From GCA-020356105 sp964347475 (GTDB taxonomy: Bacteria; Pseudomonadota; Alphaproteobacteria; UBA8366; JADFVY01): DNA of 33,864 bases. Shown one piece after another: positions 8,449 through 17,237 of this stretch; the stretch's first letter is position 1; every line of letters begins with the position of its first letter. The stretch is from the NCBI GenBank assembly GCA_964347475.1, contig CAYFYY010000045.1, positions 1 to 33,864 of the forward strand, read 5' to 3'. The notes beneath the pieces are model-generated. The model was not told the origin of the DNA. It searched no databases and saw nothing but the letters and a program-made list of their open reading frames with translations. The translations under genes and the position numbers were made by a program.

Positions 8449-8712
8449 ATGGCGAAGGTCGAGATCTATACCAGCCCCTGGTGCGGCTACTGCCACAGCG
8501 CCAAACGGCTGCTGGACAAGAAGGGCGTCAACTACATCGAGATCGACGTCACCATGGACCGGGCGAAGAAACGCGAGATGCTGGAACGCGCGCCCGGGGC
8601 GCGGACCGTTCCGCAGATCTTCATCGACGACCGCCCGATCGGCGGCTGCGACCAGCTATTCGAGCTCGACCTCGACGACGAGCTCGATCCGCTTCTGGGG
8701 ATAGAGAAATGA
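8449..8712 (+). CDS. grxC: Glutaredoxin 3
   Basis: An 87-residue glutathione-dependent thiol oxidoreductase that reduces disulfides in the cytoplasm. The active site is CGYC (residues 12-15) instead of the common CPYC; TVPQIFID and GGCDQLFELD are the conserved glutathione-binding segments. MAKVEIYTSPWC at 8449 fits the family start exactly, although an in-frame ATG at 8410 would add 13 residues. Its stop overlaps the ATG of the next gene (ATGA at 8709-8712), so the pair is coupled. Confidence 0.92.
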   Translation: MAKVEIYTSPWCGYCHSAKRLLDKKGVNYIEIDVTMDRAKKREMLERAPGARTVPQIFIDDRPIGGCDQLFELDLDDELDPLLGIEK

Positions 8713-9563
8713 CCGATATCGTGCGGGCGGCCTGCGTCCAGATGACCTCCGGCACCGAGATCGCCGGCAATATCGAGGCGGCGAACGCGCTGATCCGCGC
8801 CGCGCACGCCGACGGCGCGCAGATCGTCGGCCTGCCGGAGGTCGCCAACCTGTGTCAGCAGCGCCGGCGCCTCGCGCTGGAAACGGCGCGCAGCGAGGCC
8901 GACGAGCCGGCGCTGGCGGCTTGGCGGGCGCTCGCGGACGAGCTTGATGTCTGGCTGCTGGCCGGCTCCATGGTCATCAAGGTGGCCGAGGACCGGCTGG
9001 TCAACCGCGGCTACATGATCGGCCCGGATGGCGCCATCGTTGCGACCTATGACAAGCTGCACATGTTCGACGTCGACCTGCCGGGCGGCGAGCGCTACCG
9101 TGAATCGGACCTGTTCGAGGCCGGCGACCGGGCAGTTCTGGTCGACACGCCATGGGGTGGCCTCGGCATGACGATCTGCTACGACATCCGGTTCCCGCAA
9201 CTCTACCGGGCGCTCGCCAAGGCCGGCGCGCGCATGATCTGGGCCCCGGCCGCCTTCACCCGCACCTCGGGAAAGGCGCATTGGCACGTGCTGCAGCGCG
9301 CCCGGGCAATCGAGACCGGATCGTGGATCCTCTCGCCCGCCCAGTGCGGCGACCATGCAGACGGGCGCAGCACCTTCGGCCATGCGGTGATCGTCTCGCC
9401 GTGGGGCGAGGTCGTCGCCGACGCCGGCGAGGCGCCGGGCTACATCATCGCCGATCTCGATCTGACGAGGTCGGAGCAGGCACGGCAGGCGATCCCCAGC
9501 CTGCGGCACGACCGCGAGTTCGCGCCGCCGGCGCCGCTCGCCGGGCGCGCCGCCGCCGAGTAG
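8709..9563 (+). CDS. Carbon-nitrogen hydrolase (Nit family), probable deaminated-glutathione amidase
   Basis: A 284-residue nitrilase-superfamily amidase with the complete catalytic triad: Glu44 (LPEVAN), Lys116 (YDKLHMFDVD) and Cys157 (TICYDIRFPQLYR). The DVDLPGGERYRESD stretch is characteristic of the Nit1/Nit2 branch, whose members hydrolyse deaminated glutathione or related omega-amides. Coupling to a glutaredoxin gene fits a glutathione-repair role, but that is inference. Translation starts at the ATG that overlaps the grxC stop. A hairpin terminator follows 28 bases after the stop. Confidence 0.9.
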   Translation: MTDIVRAACVQMTSGTEIAGNIEAANALIRAAHADGAQIVGLPEVANLCQQRRRLALETARSEADEPALAAWRALADELDVWLLAGSMVIKVAEDRLVNRGYMIGPDGAIVATYDKLHMFDVDLPGGERYRESDLFEAGDRAVLVDTPWGGLGMTICYDIRFPQLYRALAKAGARMIWAPAAFTRTSGKAHWHVLQRARAIETGSWILSPAQCGDHADGRSTFGHAVIVSPWGEVVADAGEAPGYIIADLDLTRSEQARQAIPSLRHDREFAPPAPLAGRAAAE

Positions 9564-9591
9564 GCCGACGGTTTCGCACACTCCGATAATA

Positions 9592-9618
9592 AGGGCGCTG
9601 CCCGAAAGGCAGCGCCCT
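9592..9618. terminator. Strong hairpin terminator between convergent genes
   Basis: An 11-base perfect stem AGGGCGCTGCC / GGCAGCGCCCT encloses the loop CGAAA. It lies between the stop of the amidase gene (plus, 9563) and the stop of accA (minus, 9650). The plus side is followed by ctcccct and the minus side by tattat, so it could act in both directions. Confidence 0.85.
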
Positions 9619-9649
9619 CTCCCCTAGTAGCAGCGAGCAGTTTGCGGCC

Positions 9650-10612
9650 TCAGCCGAGGCCTTTCCTGCCCATCTCCAGGAATTTCTCACGGCGGCGGGC
9701 GCGCAGTGCGCCGCCCTCGACGCCGCGCAGCCCGGCCAGCGATTCCTCGATCGCATCGCCGAGCGCCGCGATCATGTCCTCGGGCTTGCTGTGGGCGCCG
9801 CCGAACGGCTCGCGCACGACCTTGTCGACGATGCCGAGCTTGAGCAGATCCTGCGCGGTGACCTTCATCGCCTCGGCCGCGGCCCTGGCCGTGGCCTCGT
9901 CGCTTTCGCGCCACAGGATCGAGGCGCATCCCTCCGGCGAGATCACCGAATAGATCGCATGTTCGAGCATCAGCACGCGGTTCGCCGTGGCCAGCGCGAT
10001 GGCTCCGCCGGAGCCGCCTTCGCCGATGATGGCGCTGACCACCGGGACGCGCAGTTTCAGGCACGTCTCGATCGACCGCGCGATGGCTTCGGCCTGGCCG
10101 CGCTCCTCGGCGCCGACGCCGGGATAGGCGCCCGGCGTGTCGACCAGGGTGACGACCGGCAGCTGGAAATGGTCCGCCATCTCCATCAGGCGGATCGCCT
10201 TGCGGTAGCCTTCCGGACGGGCCATGCCGAAATTGTGCTTGACGCGGGATGCGGTATCGTTGCCCTTCTCGTGCCCGATGAACAAGCAGGAATAGCCGCG
10301 GAATCGCCCGATGCCGCCGATGATCGCCGAATCCTCGGCAAAGGCGCGGTCGCCGGCGAGCGGCTGGAAATTGTCCACCAGGCCGCCGACATAGTCGCCG
10401 AAATGCGGGCGCTCGGGATGCCGCGCCACCTGCACCTTCTGCCAGGGATCCAGTTTCTGGTAGAGCTGGCGGTGGATGCGGTCCTTCTTGTTCGTGAGCT
10501 TGGAGATTTCCTCGACGATGTTGAGTTCGTCGACGTCCGCGAGATGGCGAAGCTCCTCGATCTTGCCCTCAAGCTCGGCGATGGGCTGCTCGAATTCGAG
10601 AAAGGTTTTCAT
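9650..10612 (-). CDS. accA: Acetyl-CoA carboxylase carboxyltransferase subunit alpha
   Basis: AccA pairs with AccD to move the carboxyl group from biotin to acetyl-CoA, the first step of fatty acid synthesis. The 320-residue sequence is full-length and canonical: MKTFLEFEQPIAELEGKI at the start, GRFRGYSCLFIGHEKG, VTLVDTPGAYPGVGAEERGQ, and IIGEGGSGGAIALA with ISPEGCASILW. The ATG at 10612 is clear. The upstream 127 bases contain an AT-rich patch (TTACTTAATATTACCC, near 10666-10681) that could hold its promoter. In many alphaproteobacteria accA lies next to xerD; here xerD is about 18.6 kb away. Confidence 0.97.
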   Translation of the reverse strand: MKTFLEFEQPIAELEGKIEELRHLADVDELNIVEEISKLTNKKDRIHRQLYQKLDPWQKVQVARHPERPHFGDYVGGLVDNFQPLAGDRAFAEDSAIIGGIGRFRGYSCLFIGHEKGNDTASRVKHNFGMARPEGYRKAIRLMEMADHFQLPVVTLVDTPGAYPGVGAEERGQAEAIARSIETCLKLRVPVVSAIIGEGGSGGAIALATANRVLMLEHAIYSVISPEGCASILWRESDEATARAAAEAMKVTAQDLLKLGIVDKVVREPFGGAHSKPEDMIAALGDAIEESLAGLRGVEGGALRARRREKFLEMGRKGLG

Positions 10613-10739
10613 TCTTCATCCATTGGATGCCAGATGCGCCCCCATCCCGGACTTATCGGTCATTTTACTTAATATTACCCTAATAACGGGACCGGCATGC
10701 AGAAAAAACCATAAAAACCGTCCGCGACGTCCCGGCGGC

Positions 10740-11717
10740 TCAGTCATCGCCGGCCTGCTCCGCCAGGCGCACCATGTTTTCCGCCTGTTTGATCGAGGCG
10801 ATGTCGATCAGGCGGCCGTCGAGCGACACCGCGCCCTTGCCTTCCTTCTGCGCCTGCGCCATCGCCTCGAGGATGCGCCGAGCCTTGGCGAGCTCGGCCT
10901 CCGACGGGCTGTAGACAGCGTTGGCCAGCGCGATCTGGCTGGGGTGAATCGCCCACTTGCCCTCGCAGCCCAGCACCGCCGCCCGCTTCGCCTGGGCCTG
11001 GAACCCGTCCGGGTCGGAGTAGTCGCCGAACGGCCCGTCGATCGGCCGCAGGCCGTGCGCCCGCGCCGCCACCACCATGCGCGACGTCGGGTAGTGCCAC
11101 ATGTCGCCCCAGTGGTAGCGCCGCGCCGCCCCCTCGACGACGTCCGTGAGCACCCCGTAATCGGGATGCGGCCCGCCGATGCCGGTGGTGCGCGCGCCGG
11201 TCGAGGCGGCGTAGTCGGCAGCCCCGAAATGCAGCGATTCGTTGCGTTTGCTGGCGCCGGCGATGGCCTCGACATTCATCATGCCGAGCGCGGTCTCGAT
11301 GATCATCTCGAAGCCGGTCCGCTTCTTGCGGCCCTTCGCGGTCTCGATCTGCGTGACCAGCATGTCGAGCGCGTAGACGTCGGCGGCCGTGCCGACCTTG
11401 GGGATCATGATCAGGTCGAGCCGCTCGCCCGTCTGCTCCAGCACGTCGACGACGTCGCGGTACATGTACGGCGTGTCGAGACCGTTGATGCGCAGCGACA
11501 GGGTCTTGCTGCCCCAATCCACGTCCTCGATCGCCTGCACGATGTTCTTGCGGGCGGCCGCCTTCTCGTCCGGCGCGACCGAGTCCTCGAGATCCAGGAA
11601 GATCACGTCGGCCGCTGATTTCGCGGCCTTCTCGAACAGTTCGGGCCGGCTGCCGGGCACCGCAAGCTGGCTGCGGTTCATACGCGCCGGTACCTGATCG
11701 ACGATCGTGAAACTCAT
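10740..11717 (-). CDS. mcl1: L-malyl-CoA / beta-methylmalyl-CoA lyase (Mcl1, CitE superfamily)
   Basis: This enzyme reversibly cleaves malyl-CoA to glyoxylate and acetyl-CoA, and methylmalyl-CoA to glyoxylate and propionyl-CoA, as in the ethylmalonyl-CoA pathway or related C2 metabolism. The 325 residues track the Rhodobacter Mcl1 protein closely as I remember it: PGSRPELFEKAA (21-32), DVIFLDLEDSVAPDEK (37-52), RINGLDTP with Arg76, IIETALG with Glu141, FGAADYA with Asp168 (Glu/Asp bind the metal), GIGGPHPDY, GPFGDYSD and a C-terminal DIASIKQAE. The ATG at 11717 follows aagggaa. A well-formed promoter lies at 11770-11798. A diverged copy of the promoter and first 16 codons recurs at 17017-17146. 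Confidence 0.92.
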   Translation of the reverse strand: MSFTIVDQVPARMNRSQLAVPGSRPELFEKAAKSAADVIFLDLEDSVAPDEKAAARKNIVQAIEDVDWGSKTLSLRINGLDTPYMYRDVVDVLEQTGERLDLIMIPKVGTAADVYALDMLVTQIETAKGRKKRTGFEMIIETALGMMNVEAIAGASKRNESLHFGAADYAASTGARTTGIGGPHPDYGVLTDVVEGAARRYHWGDMWHYPTSRMVVAARAHGLRPIDGPFGDYSDPDGFQAQAKRAAVLGCEGKWAIHPSQIALANAVYSPSEAELAKARRILEAMAQAQKEGKGAVSLDGRLIDIASIKQAENMVRLAEQAGDD

Positions 11718-11799
11718 GCCGTTCCCTTACCCATCGGCCGAATCGGACCGTGTTTCGGGCTGCCGCGGAGCAATAGCCAGAGGGCCGGCGAATGTCAAC
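11671..11799 (-). repeat. Copy A of duplicated mcl1 promoter and 5' end
   Basis: This 129-base stretch, covering the promoter, leader and first 16 codons of mcl1, recurs in the same orientation at 17017-17146, beyond the RTX gene. By eye about 87% of positions match, with a single one-base gap. Homology stops right at the TTGACA box upstream and at codon 16 downstream. Confidence 0.9.
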
Positions 11800-12204
11800 G
11801 CCGGGCGCGCATGCCGGAGGTCGTGTCCCAGTGTGCACTTTGGCGGGCGGGATAGCCGAAACCAACGTCATATCCTTGCAACATTCGAACACGGCCATGG
11901 CCCTGAATCGGCGATCCGGTCCGGCTTCGGCCGACAGGCCATCAGGAGCATCGCTTCACGGCCTTCGTCACCGAAGTCAGCCAGAATCAACAGAAAATCG
12001 GGGTAATTCTCGTCCACCGCATCGGTATCCGGAAAATAGTCTTACATTTTGTATGGGATTGGGTTAACCTTTATGTCTTCACTCCCTCTCGGCCCGATTC
12101 TGACCACAGAATTTCTGGGTATTTCTTGATTCATTCAGATCGAGCGGGGAGCGGTCAATTCAGGCAAGATTCGCGGCCCCCGCCCAACAGTCAGCGAGGG
12201 CGCG
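11718..12204. other. 487-base intergenic region between mcl1 and the RTX gene
   Basis: It holds the mcl1 promoter at its left end and an AT-rich stretch at about 12020-12135, with low-G+C words such as TTACATTTTGTATGGG, that may drive the RTX gene. A short inverted repeat CAGAA-T-TTCTG lies near 12107-12117. I see no gene in it. Confidence 0.5.
11770..11798 (-). promoter_or_regulatory. sigma70-type promoter of mcl1
   Basis: Minus strand: TTGACA (11798-11793), a 17-base spacer, TATTGC (11775-11770). The expected start is about 45 bases before the mcl1 ATG. The same arrangement is kept in copy B (TTGACA, 17 bases, TAATGC), which supports it by conservation. Confidence 0.65.
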
Positions 12205-15200
12205 ATGGTACTCGAATCCGGCACAAGCGACGATCTTCTCTATGGCGGCAACGGCGACGACCTGCTCCATGGCGGCGACGGCGAGGACACGCTTTATGGG
12301 GAGCGCGGCGACGACTCGCTTTACGGCGGCGCCGGCAATGATTCGCTCGCTGGCGGGCGCGGCGACGACATCCTGGATGGCGCCGCGGGCAACGACACCC
12401 TCGACGGCGGGCGCGGCGACGATTCGCTGGCCGGCGGCGCGGGCAACGATGCCCTTTCCGGCGGCTTCGGCGACGACACGCTGGCCGGCGGCACCGGCGA
12501 CGATGTCATCGACGGCGGCCGCGGGTCCAATACCATCCGCTACGGAAGCGGTGACGGGAACGACGTCATCTTCGTCGCCGACGAGACGAAGTCCTTCGAC
12601 GTCCTGGCGTTCGGGGAGGGAATCCGCTCGAACGATGTCGCTTACAGCCGGAACGGCAGCGATCTCGTCATCACACTGAGCAGCGTCCACGGCGGCGGAA
12701 CCGTCACGATCCAGGGCTTTTTCGATCCCGGCGGCCATCGCATCGATCTGATCACCTTCGACGACGGCGCCGAGAGCCTCGACGTTTCCGGCTTTACCGA
12801 CATTTCCGAGTTCCCGTCCCCGGATCGCGTTTTCGTCGGCGGCGACGGGGACGACAGCTTCAAAGGCGGCGTCGGCAACGATACCGCGGATGGCGGCGCC
12901 GGCAACGACACGCTGGACGGCGCGCAGGGCAGGGACTCTCTCGTCGGCGGTAGCGGCGATGATTTTCTCGAGGGCGGCGACGGCGACGATACGCTCGACG
13001 GCGGGCCGGGCAACGATACGCTGTTCGGGGATTCCGGCATCGGCAACGACCTCGTCCTCGGTGGCGCGGGCGACGATCTTCTCCACGGCGGGCTGGGTGA
13101 CGATACCCTCGTTGGCGGGCTGGGCGATGACGTCTTGTTCGGCGACCGGCAACAGGCGAACGACCCGCTCGGCGGCCATGACATCCTCTTGGGCGGGGAC
13201 GGCAACGATCTGCTGATCGCCGGCGGGGGCAACGACCGGCTGCTCGGCGGCAGCGGCAGGGACACGCTGGCTGGCGAGGACGGCAACGACGACCTGGACG
13301 GCGGCAGCGGCGAGGACGAGCTCCTGGCCGGCGACGGCTGGGACAGGCTTATTGGCGGGAGCGGCAACGATACCTTAGTCGGCGGCGGCGGCAACGATAC
13401 GCTCTACGGGGGCGACGGCAACATCTTCAATCCCGATCCCCTGCCCGATCGCGACCTGCTGCGCGGCGGCGGCGGCGATGATCGCATGTTCGGCGAGGGC
13501 GGTGCCGACACCATGGACGGTGGGGGCGGCCACGATGTGCTTTGGGGCGGCGCGGGCAACGATTCGCTTGTCGGCGGTGCCGGCCGGGACAACCTGTTCG
13601 GCGAAGCCGGCGACGACACCTTGCTGAGCGGCGATGACGGCGACTGGCTCATCGGCGGGAGCGGCAACGATGTTGTCGTCGGCGGCGCGGGTGTCGACGT
13701 GATCCTTCACTATAGCGGCGATGGCAGCGATACCGTCGACGGCGGCACCAATCCTGTTCCGGGTGGTGACATCTTCCGGGCGAGCGGTGGGTCGTTGGAT
13801 GACAGTATTGACCTCCGTGCAGTCGCCGGATTCGATCCGGTCATCTTCACTTTGAACGGCCAAGTGTCCGAGGTGAGCAACGTTGAAGTCTTCGACCTGC
13901 GGGGTTTCGGGGGCAACGACGTGCTGACGGTGAATGACCTTACCGGAAGCAGTGTGTTCTTGGTCGATCTCGATGGGGGTATGGGCAACGATTTGCTTGA
14001 TGGGGCGGCAAGCAACGTACCGCTGACCGCCGTCGGCGGAGATGGCAGTGACACATTGTGGGGCGGCATGGCAAACGACATGCTCGACGCCGGCGATGGC
14101 AATGACCTCGTCCTTGGCGGCGCGGGCGACGATGTTCTCGCGGGCGGCAATGGCGACGATGTCCTCGAGGGCGGCGACGGCGACGATACGCTCGAGGGCG
14201 GCTCGGGTAACGATACGCTGAACGGCCAAGTGGGCAACGATGTTCTGGTGGGCGGTGCGGGCGACGATTCCCTTCGCGGGACTGCCGGCCACGATCTCCT
14301 CTTCGGCGACGACGGGGCCGGCGGGCCGGTCGGCGGCGCGGACACCCTTGTCGGCGGCAGGGGCGACGATACGCTATACGGTGGGGCCGGCGCGGACGTG
14401 CTGTTCGGCGACGACGGGCTCGTCTTTACCCCCGGCGGTCGGGACATGCTTTATGGCGGCGCCGGCAACGACGCGCTTCATGGCGAGGTCGGCAACGACA
14501 AACTGCAGGGCAACGCCGGCGATGACCTGCTGGACGGCGGCTTCGGCCTCGACGTCGCCGTCTACACCGACGCCGTGGCCTCGGTCATCGTCACCTTCAC
14601 CGCGCCCGGCACCGGCACGGCGAGCGACGGCCTGGGCGGCACCGATGCCCTCACCGGCATCGAGGGCATCGTCGGCGGCAACTTCAACGATTACGTCGTC
14701 GGCCATATCGGGTCCGAGGCCTTCTGGGGCGGGGCCGGCGAGGACACGCTCGTCGGCAACGGCGGCCACGACACGCTAATCGGCGGCAGCGGCAACGACT
14801 CGCTCGTGGGTCATGACGGCGAGGATCTGCTGATCGGCGACGGCCCCGACATCAACTTCGACGGCAACGACACGCTTCTCGGCGGCGCCGGCAACGATAC
14901 GCTCTACGGCGGCGACGGCGATGTTTTCAACGTCGACCCCCTGCCCGATGCCGACCTCATGTATGGCGACGGCGGCAACGACGTCATGTTCGGCGAAGAC
15001 GACAGCGACACCCTGTTCGGGGGCGCCGGTCATGATTTCCTGTTCGGCGGCGACAGCGACGACCTGCTCTTCGGCGACGACGGCACCGGCGGTTTGACGT
15101 TCGTCAACACCGCGGACACGCTATTGGGTGGCTCCGGAAACGACACGCTGGTCGGCGAGGCCGGCGAGAACCGGCTGTTCGGCGATGCCGGCAATGACAT

Positions 15201-16992
15201 TCTCTATGGCGGCGCCGGCAACGACGTGCTCTTCGGCGACGAGGGTACCGGCAGCGGCGATCCTCCCGGCGAAGACAGCGACCGGCTCTATGGGGGCAGT
15301 GGTGACGACGTGCTTTACGGGGAGCGCGGTGACGATACGCTTTCTGGCGGTGCGGGCAACGACACGCTGGATGGCGGCATTCACGTGGATATGGCCAATT
15401 ATCGAGATGCGCTCGCGCCGGTCGTCGTCACCTTCACCGGGCCCGGTACGGGCACGGCGAGCGACGGTCTGGGCGGCACAGATACCCTGATTGACATCGA
15501 GTGGGTCATCGGCGGCGACTTCAGCGATTCCATCACCGGGCACGATGGCGAGGAGGAATTTTGGGGCGGCGCCGGCAATGACACGCTGAGTGGCGGCGCC
15601 GGCAATGACACGCTGTTCGGCGGGGCCGACGATGACACGCTGTTCGGCGAGGCCGGCGAGGATAATCTGGCGGGCGGCGCCGGCAACGACCTTCTTTTTG
15701 GCGGCGACGGCCGCGACACGCTGCACGGTGGGACGGGCAACGACTGGCTGGACGGCGAAGCCGGCAACGACCTCATGTTCGGCGAGGTCGGCAGCGACAT
15801 CCTGTTCGGCGGCGCCGGCAACGACCTCATGTTCGGCGGCGCGGACACTGACCTGCTCTATGGCGGGGCCGGCGATGACACGCTGTCCGGCGACCTCGGC
15901 GACGACACGCTCTTTGGCGGCGCCGGCGACGACTCGTTGTCGGGCACCCTCGGCAATGACCTGCTTTACGGCGATGATGGCCGGCCGGTCGTTGGCGCAG
16001 GGGACGATACGCTCTACGGCGACGGGGGCTTCGACCTCCTGTTCGGCGAAGACGGCAACGACCTGCTCTTCGGCGACGACGGCACCGGCGGTTCGACGTT
16101 CGTCAACACCGCGGACACGCTATTGGGTGGCTCCGGAAATGACACGCTGGTCGGCGAGGCCGGCGAGGATTCCCTGCAGGGCGAGGTCGGCAACGACATT
16201 CTTTATGGCGGCGACGGCAACGACACGCTTCACGGGGGGATGGGCAACGACCTCATGTTCGGCGAGGTCGGCAGCGACATCCTGTTCGGCGGCGCCGGCC
16301 ATGATTTCCTGTTCGGTGGCACCGGCAACGACCTGCTCTATGGCGGCGACGGCAATGACACGCTGTCCGGCGACCTCGACGACGACAGGCTCCACGGTGG
16401 TGCCGGCGACGACGTTCTTTATGGCGGTGCCGGAAACGACCTGATGTTCGGCGAGGCCGGCAGCGACACCCTGTTCGGCGAGGCCGGCCATGATGTCCTG
16501 TTCGGCGGCACGGGCAATGACCTGCTCTATGGCGGAGTCGGCGATGACACGCTGTCCGGCGACCTCGGCGACGACAGGCTCCACGGCGATGCCGGCCACG
16601 ATTTCCTGTCCGGCGGCGACGGCAACGATACCCTGGACGGGGGCGCCGGCAACGACACCCTCGCCGGCGGCGGTGGAGTCGATGAGCTCACCGGCGGCAG
16701 CGGCTCGGATGTCTTCGACTTCAACACGGCGGCGGAGGCCAATGGCGACGTCGTCACCGACTTCAGCGAGGCTGACCTCGACCAGATCGACCTGCGCGAC
16801 ATCGCCGCCTTCGCCTTCCAGGGAACCAGCGCCTTCGCCGGCGGCGGCACCGCCTCGGTCCGGCTCGAGCAGTCCGGAACCAGCACCCTCGTCCAGGGGG
16901 ATTCGGACGGCGACGGGATCGCGGACTTCGAGATCGAGCTGGTCGGCATCACGGCAACGGACCTGGAGGCCGACGATTTCATCCTCGTTTAG
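12205..16992 (+). CDS. Giant RTX repeat protein, probable type I-secreted calcium-binding protein
   Basis: A 1595-residue protein made mostly of GGxGxDxLx nonapeptides (GGAGNDTLxG type; roughly a hundred by eye), which fold into calcium-binding beta-rolls outside the cell. It starts at ATG 12205 behind gcgaggg and enters the repeats at about residue 10, so there is no N-terminal enzyme or signal peptide. Non-repeat blocks lie at 107-208 (like the haemolysin-type calcium-binding related domain, with FGEGI..NDV and FDDGAESLD), 503-610, 780-845 and 1056-1121 (two versions of a block containing TASDGLGGTD). The C-terminal 100 residues (GSGSDVFDFN ... DQIDLRDIAAF) resemble the serralysin C-terminal domain. 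The last residues, DFILV, fit a type I secretion signal. No ABC/HlyD/TolC-like exporter is nearby. Possible roles are surface layer, adhesin or ion buffer; none is proven. Confidence 0.88.
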   Translation: MVLESGTSDDLLYGGNGDDLLHGGDGEDTLYGERGDDSLYGGAGNDSLAGGRGDDILDGAAGNDTLDGGRGDDSLAGGAGNDALSGGFGDDTLAGGTGDDVIDGGRGSNTIRYGSGDGNDVIFVADETKSFDVLAFGEGIRSNDVAYSRNGSDLVITLSSVHGGGTVTIQGFFDPGGHRIDLITFDDGAESLDVSGFTDISEFPSPDRVFVGGDGDDSFKGGVGNDTADGGAGNDTLDGAQGRDSLVGGSGDDFLEGGDGDDTLDGGPGNDTLFGDSGIGNDLVLGGAGDDLLHGGLGDDTLVGGLGDDVLFGDRQQANDPLGGHDILLGGDGNDLLIAGGGNDRLLGGSGRDTLAGEDGNDDLDGGSGEDELLAGDGWDRLIGGSGNDTLVGGGGNDTLYGGDGNIFNPDPLPDRDLLRGGGGDDRMFGEGGADTMDGGGGHDVLWGGAGNDSLVGGAGRDNLFGEAGDDTLLSGDDGDWLIGGSGNDVVVGGAGVDVILHYSGDGSDTVDGGTNPVPGGDIFRASGGSLDDSIDLRAVAGFDPVIFTLNGQVSEVSNVEVFDLRGFGGNDVLTVNDLTGSSVFLVDLDGGMGNDLLDGAASNVPLTAVGGDGSDTLWGGMANDMLDAGDGNDLVLGGAGDDVLAGGNGDDVLEGGDGDDTLEGGSGNDTLNGQVGNDVLVGGAGDDSLRGTAGHDLLFGDDGAGGPVGGADTLVGGRGDDTLYGGAGADVLFGDDGLVFTPGGRDMLYGGAGNDALHGEVGNDKLQGNAGDDLLDGGFGLDVAVYTDAVASVIVTFTAPGTGTASDGLGGTDALTGIEGIVGGNFNDYVVGHIGSEAFWGGAGEDTLVGNGGHDTLIGGSGNDSLVGHDGEDLLIGDGPDINFDGNDTLLGGAGNDTLYGGDGDVFNVDPLPDADLMYGDGGNDVMFGEDDSDTLFGGAGHDFLFGGDSDDLLFGDDGTGGLTFVNTADTLLGGSGNDTLVGEAGENRLFGDAGNDILYGGAGNDVLFGDEGTGSGDPPGEDSDRLYGGSGDDVLYGERGDDTLSGGAGNDTLDGGIHVDMANYRDALAPVVVTFTGPGTGTASDGLGGTDTLIDIEWVIGGDFSDSITGHDGEEEFWGGAGNDTLSGGAGNDTLFGGADDDTLFGEAGEDNLAGGAGNDLLFGGDGRDTLHGGTGNDWLDGEAGNDLMFGEVGSDILFGGAGNDLMFGGADTDLLYGGAGDDTLSGDLGDDTLFGGAGDDSLSGTLGNDLLYGDDGRPVVGAGDDTLYGDGGFDLLFGEDGNDLLFGDDGTGGSTFVNTADTLLGGSGNDTLVGEAGEDSLQGEVGNDILYGGDGNDTLHGGMGNDLMFGEVGSDILFGGAGHDFLFGGTGNDLLYGGDGNDTLSGDLDDDRLHGGAGDDVLYGGAGNDLMFGEAGSDTLFGEAGHDVLFGGTGNDLLYGGVGDDTLSGDLGDDRLHGDAGHDFLSGGDGNDTLDGGAGNDTLAGGGGVDELTGGSGSDVFDFNTAAEANGDVVTDFSEADLDQIDLRDIAAFAFQGTSAFAGGGTASVRLEQSGTSTLVQGDSDGDGIADFEIELVGITATDLEADDFILV
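15061..15168 (+). repeat. Near-identical intragenic duplicate in the RTX gene, copy 1
   Basis: These 108 bases recur at 16060-16167, exactly 999 bases (333 codons) later, with only two differences by eye. The segment encodes the unusual block DGTGGLTFVNTADTLLGGSG. Such identity, including third positions, points to recent duplication or gene conversion. Confidence 0.85.
16060..16167 (+). repeat. Near-identical intragenic duplicate in the RTX gene, copy 2
   Basis: Partner of 15061-15168 (Leu to Ser in GGLTF/GGSTF, plus one silent change). A further exact repeat pair within the gene is 15762-15820 and 16242-16300, offset 480 bases. Confidence 0.85.
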
Positions 16993-17063
16993 GCGGGGCG
17001 CGGCGCCGGGGTCTCGCTGCGGTTCATGCGTGCCGGCACCTGATCGACGATCGTGAAGCTCAC
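16989..17063 (-). pseudogene. 24-codon remnant of an mcl1-like gene
   Basis: From GTG 17063 the minus strand reads VSFTIVDQVPARMNRS, identical to the first 16 residues of Mcl1 apart from the GTG start. It then leaves homology (ETPAPRPA) and stops at 16989-16991, on top of the RTX stop codon. With its ribosome site and promoter kept it could still be transcribed and translated, but it is most simply a truncated duplicate. It could also act as an upstream antisense leader; that is speculation. Confidence 0.6.
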
Positions 17064-17146
17064 GATGTTCCTGCACCCATCGGCCGAATCCGGGCCGCGT
17101 TTCGGGCTGCGGCGGAGCATTAGCCAGAGCGGGGGCGAATGTCAAC
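17017..17146 (-). repeat. Copy B of duplicated mcl1 promoter and 5' end
   Basis: It matches 11671-11799 at roughly 87% of positions. It keeps TTGACA (17145-17140), a 17-base spacer, TAATGC (17122-17117), an aggaa ribosome site and a GTG start at 17063. The promoter points into the 3' end of the RTX gene on the opposite strand. Confidence 0.9.
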
Positions 17147-17237
17147 CGAGCCGGCCCGTCCGTCGTATCCGGGTTTCAATGTGGAGGCGCGGGCGGCTCA
17201 AGAGCCATCCGCAAACCTGTGGCAGAAGCAAAATCTT

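Noticed and set aside
12205..16992. Regular 27-base periodicity as a possible CRISPR array
   Set aside because: The periodicity is the codon pattern of RTX nonapeptides in one continuous frame; there are no unique spacers.
12160..17145. Several long minus-strand open frames under the RTX gene
   Set aside because: Their repetitive translations (for example AxxRIVAxAA repeats) mirror the RTX codons, and they have no start signals or family features.
11671..17146. The two 130-base copies as attachment-site direct repeats
   Set aside because: They are about 87% identical and contain a promoter and coding start, not a tRNA end or short identical core; duplication explains them better.
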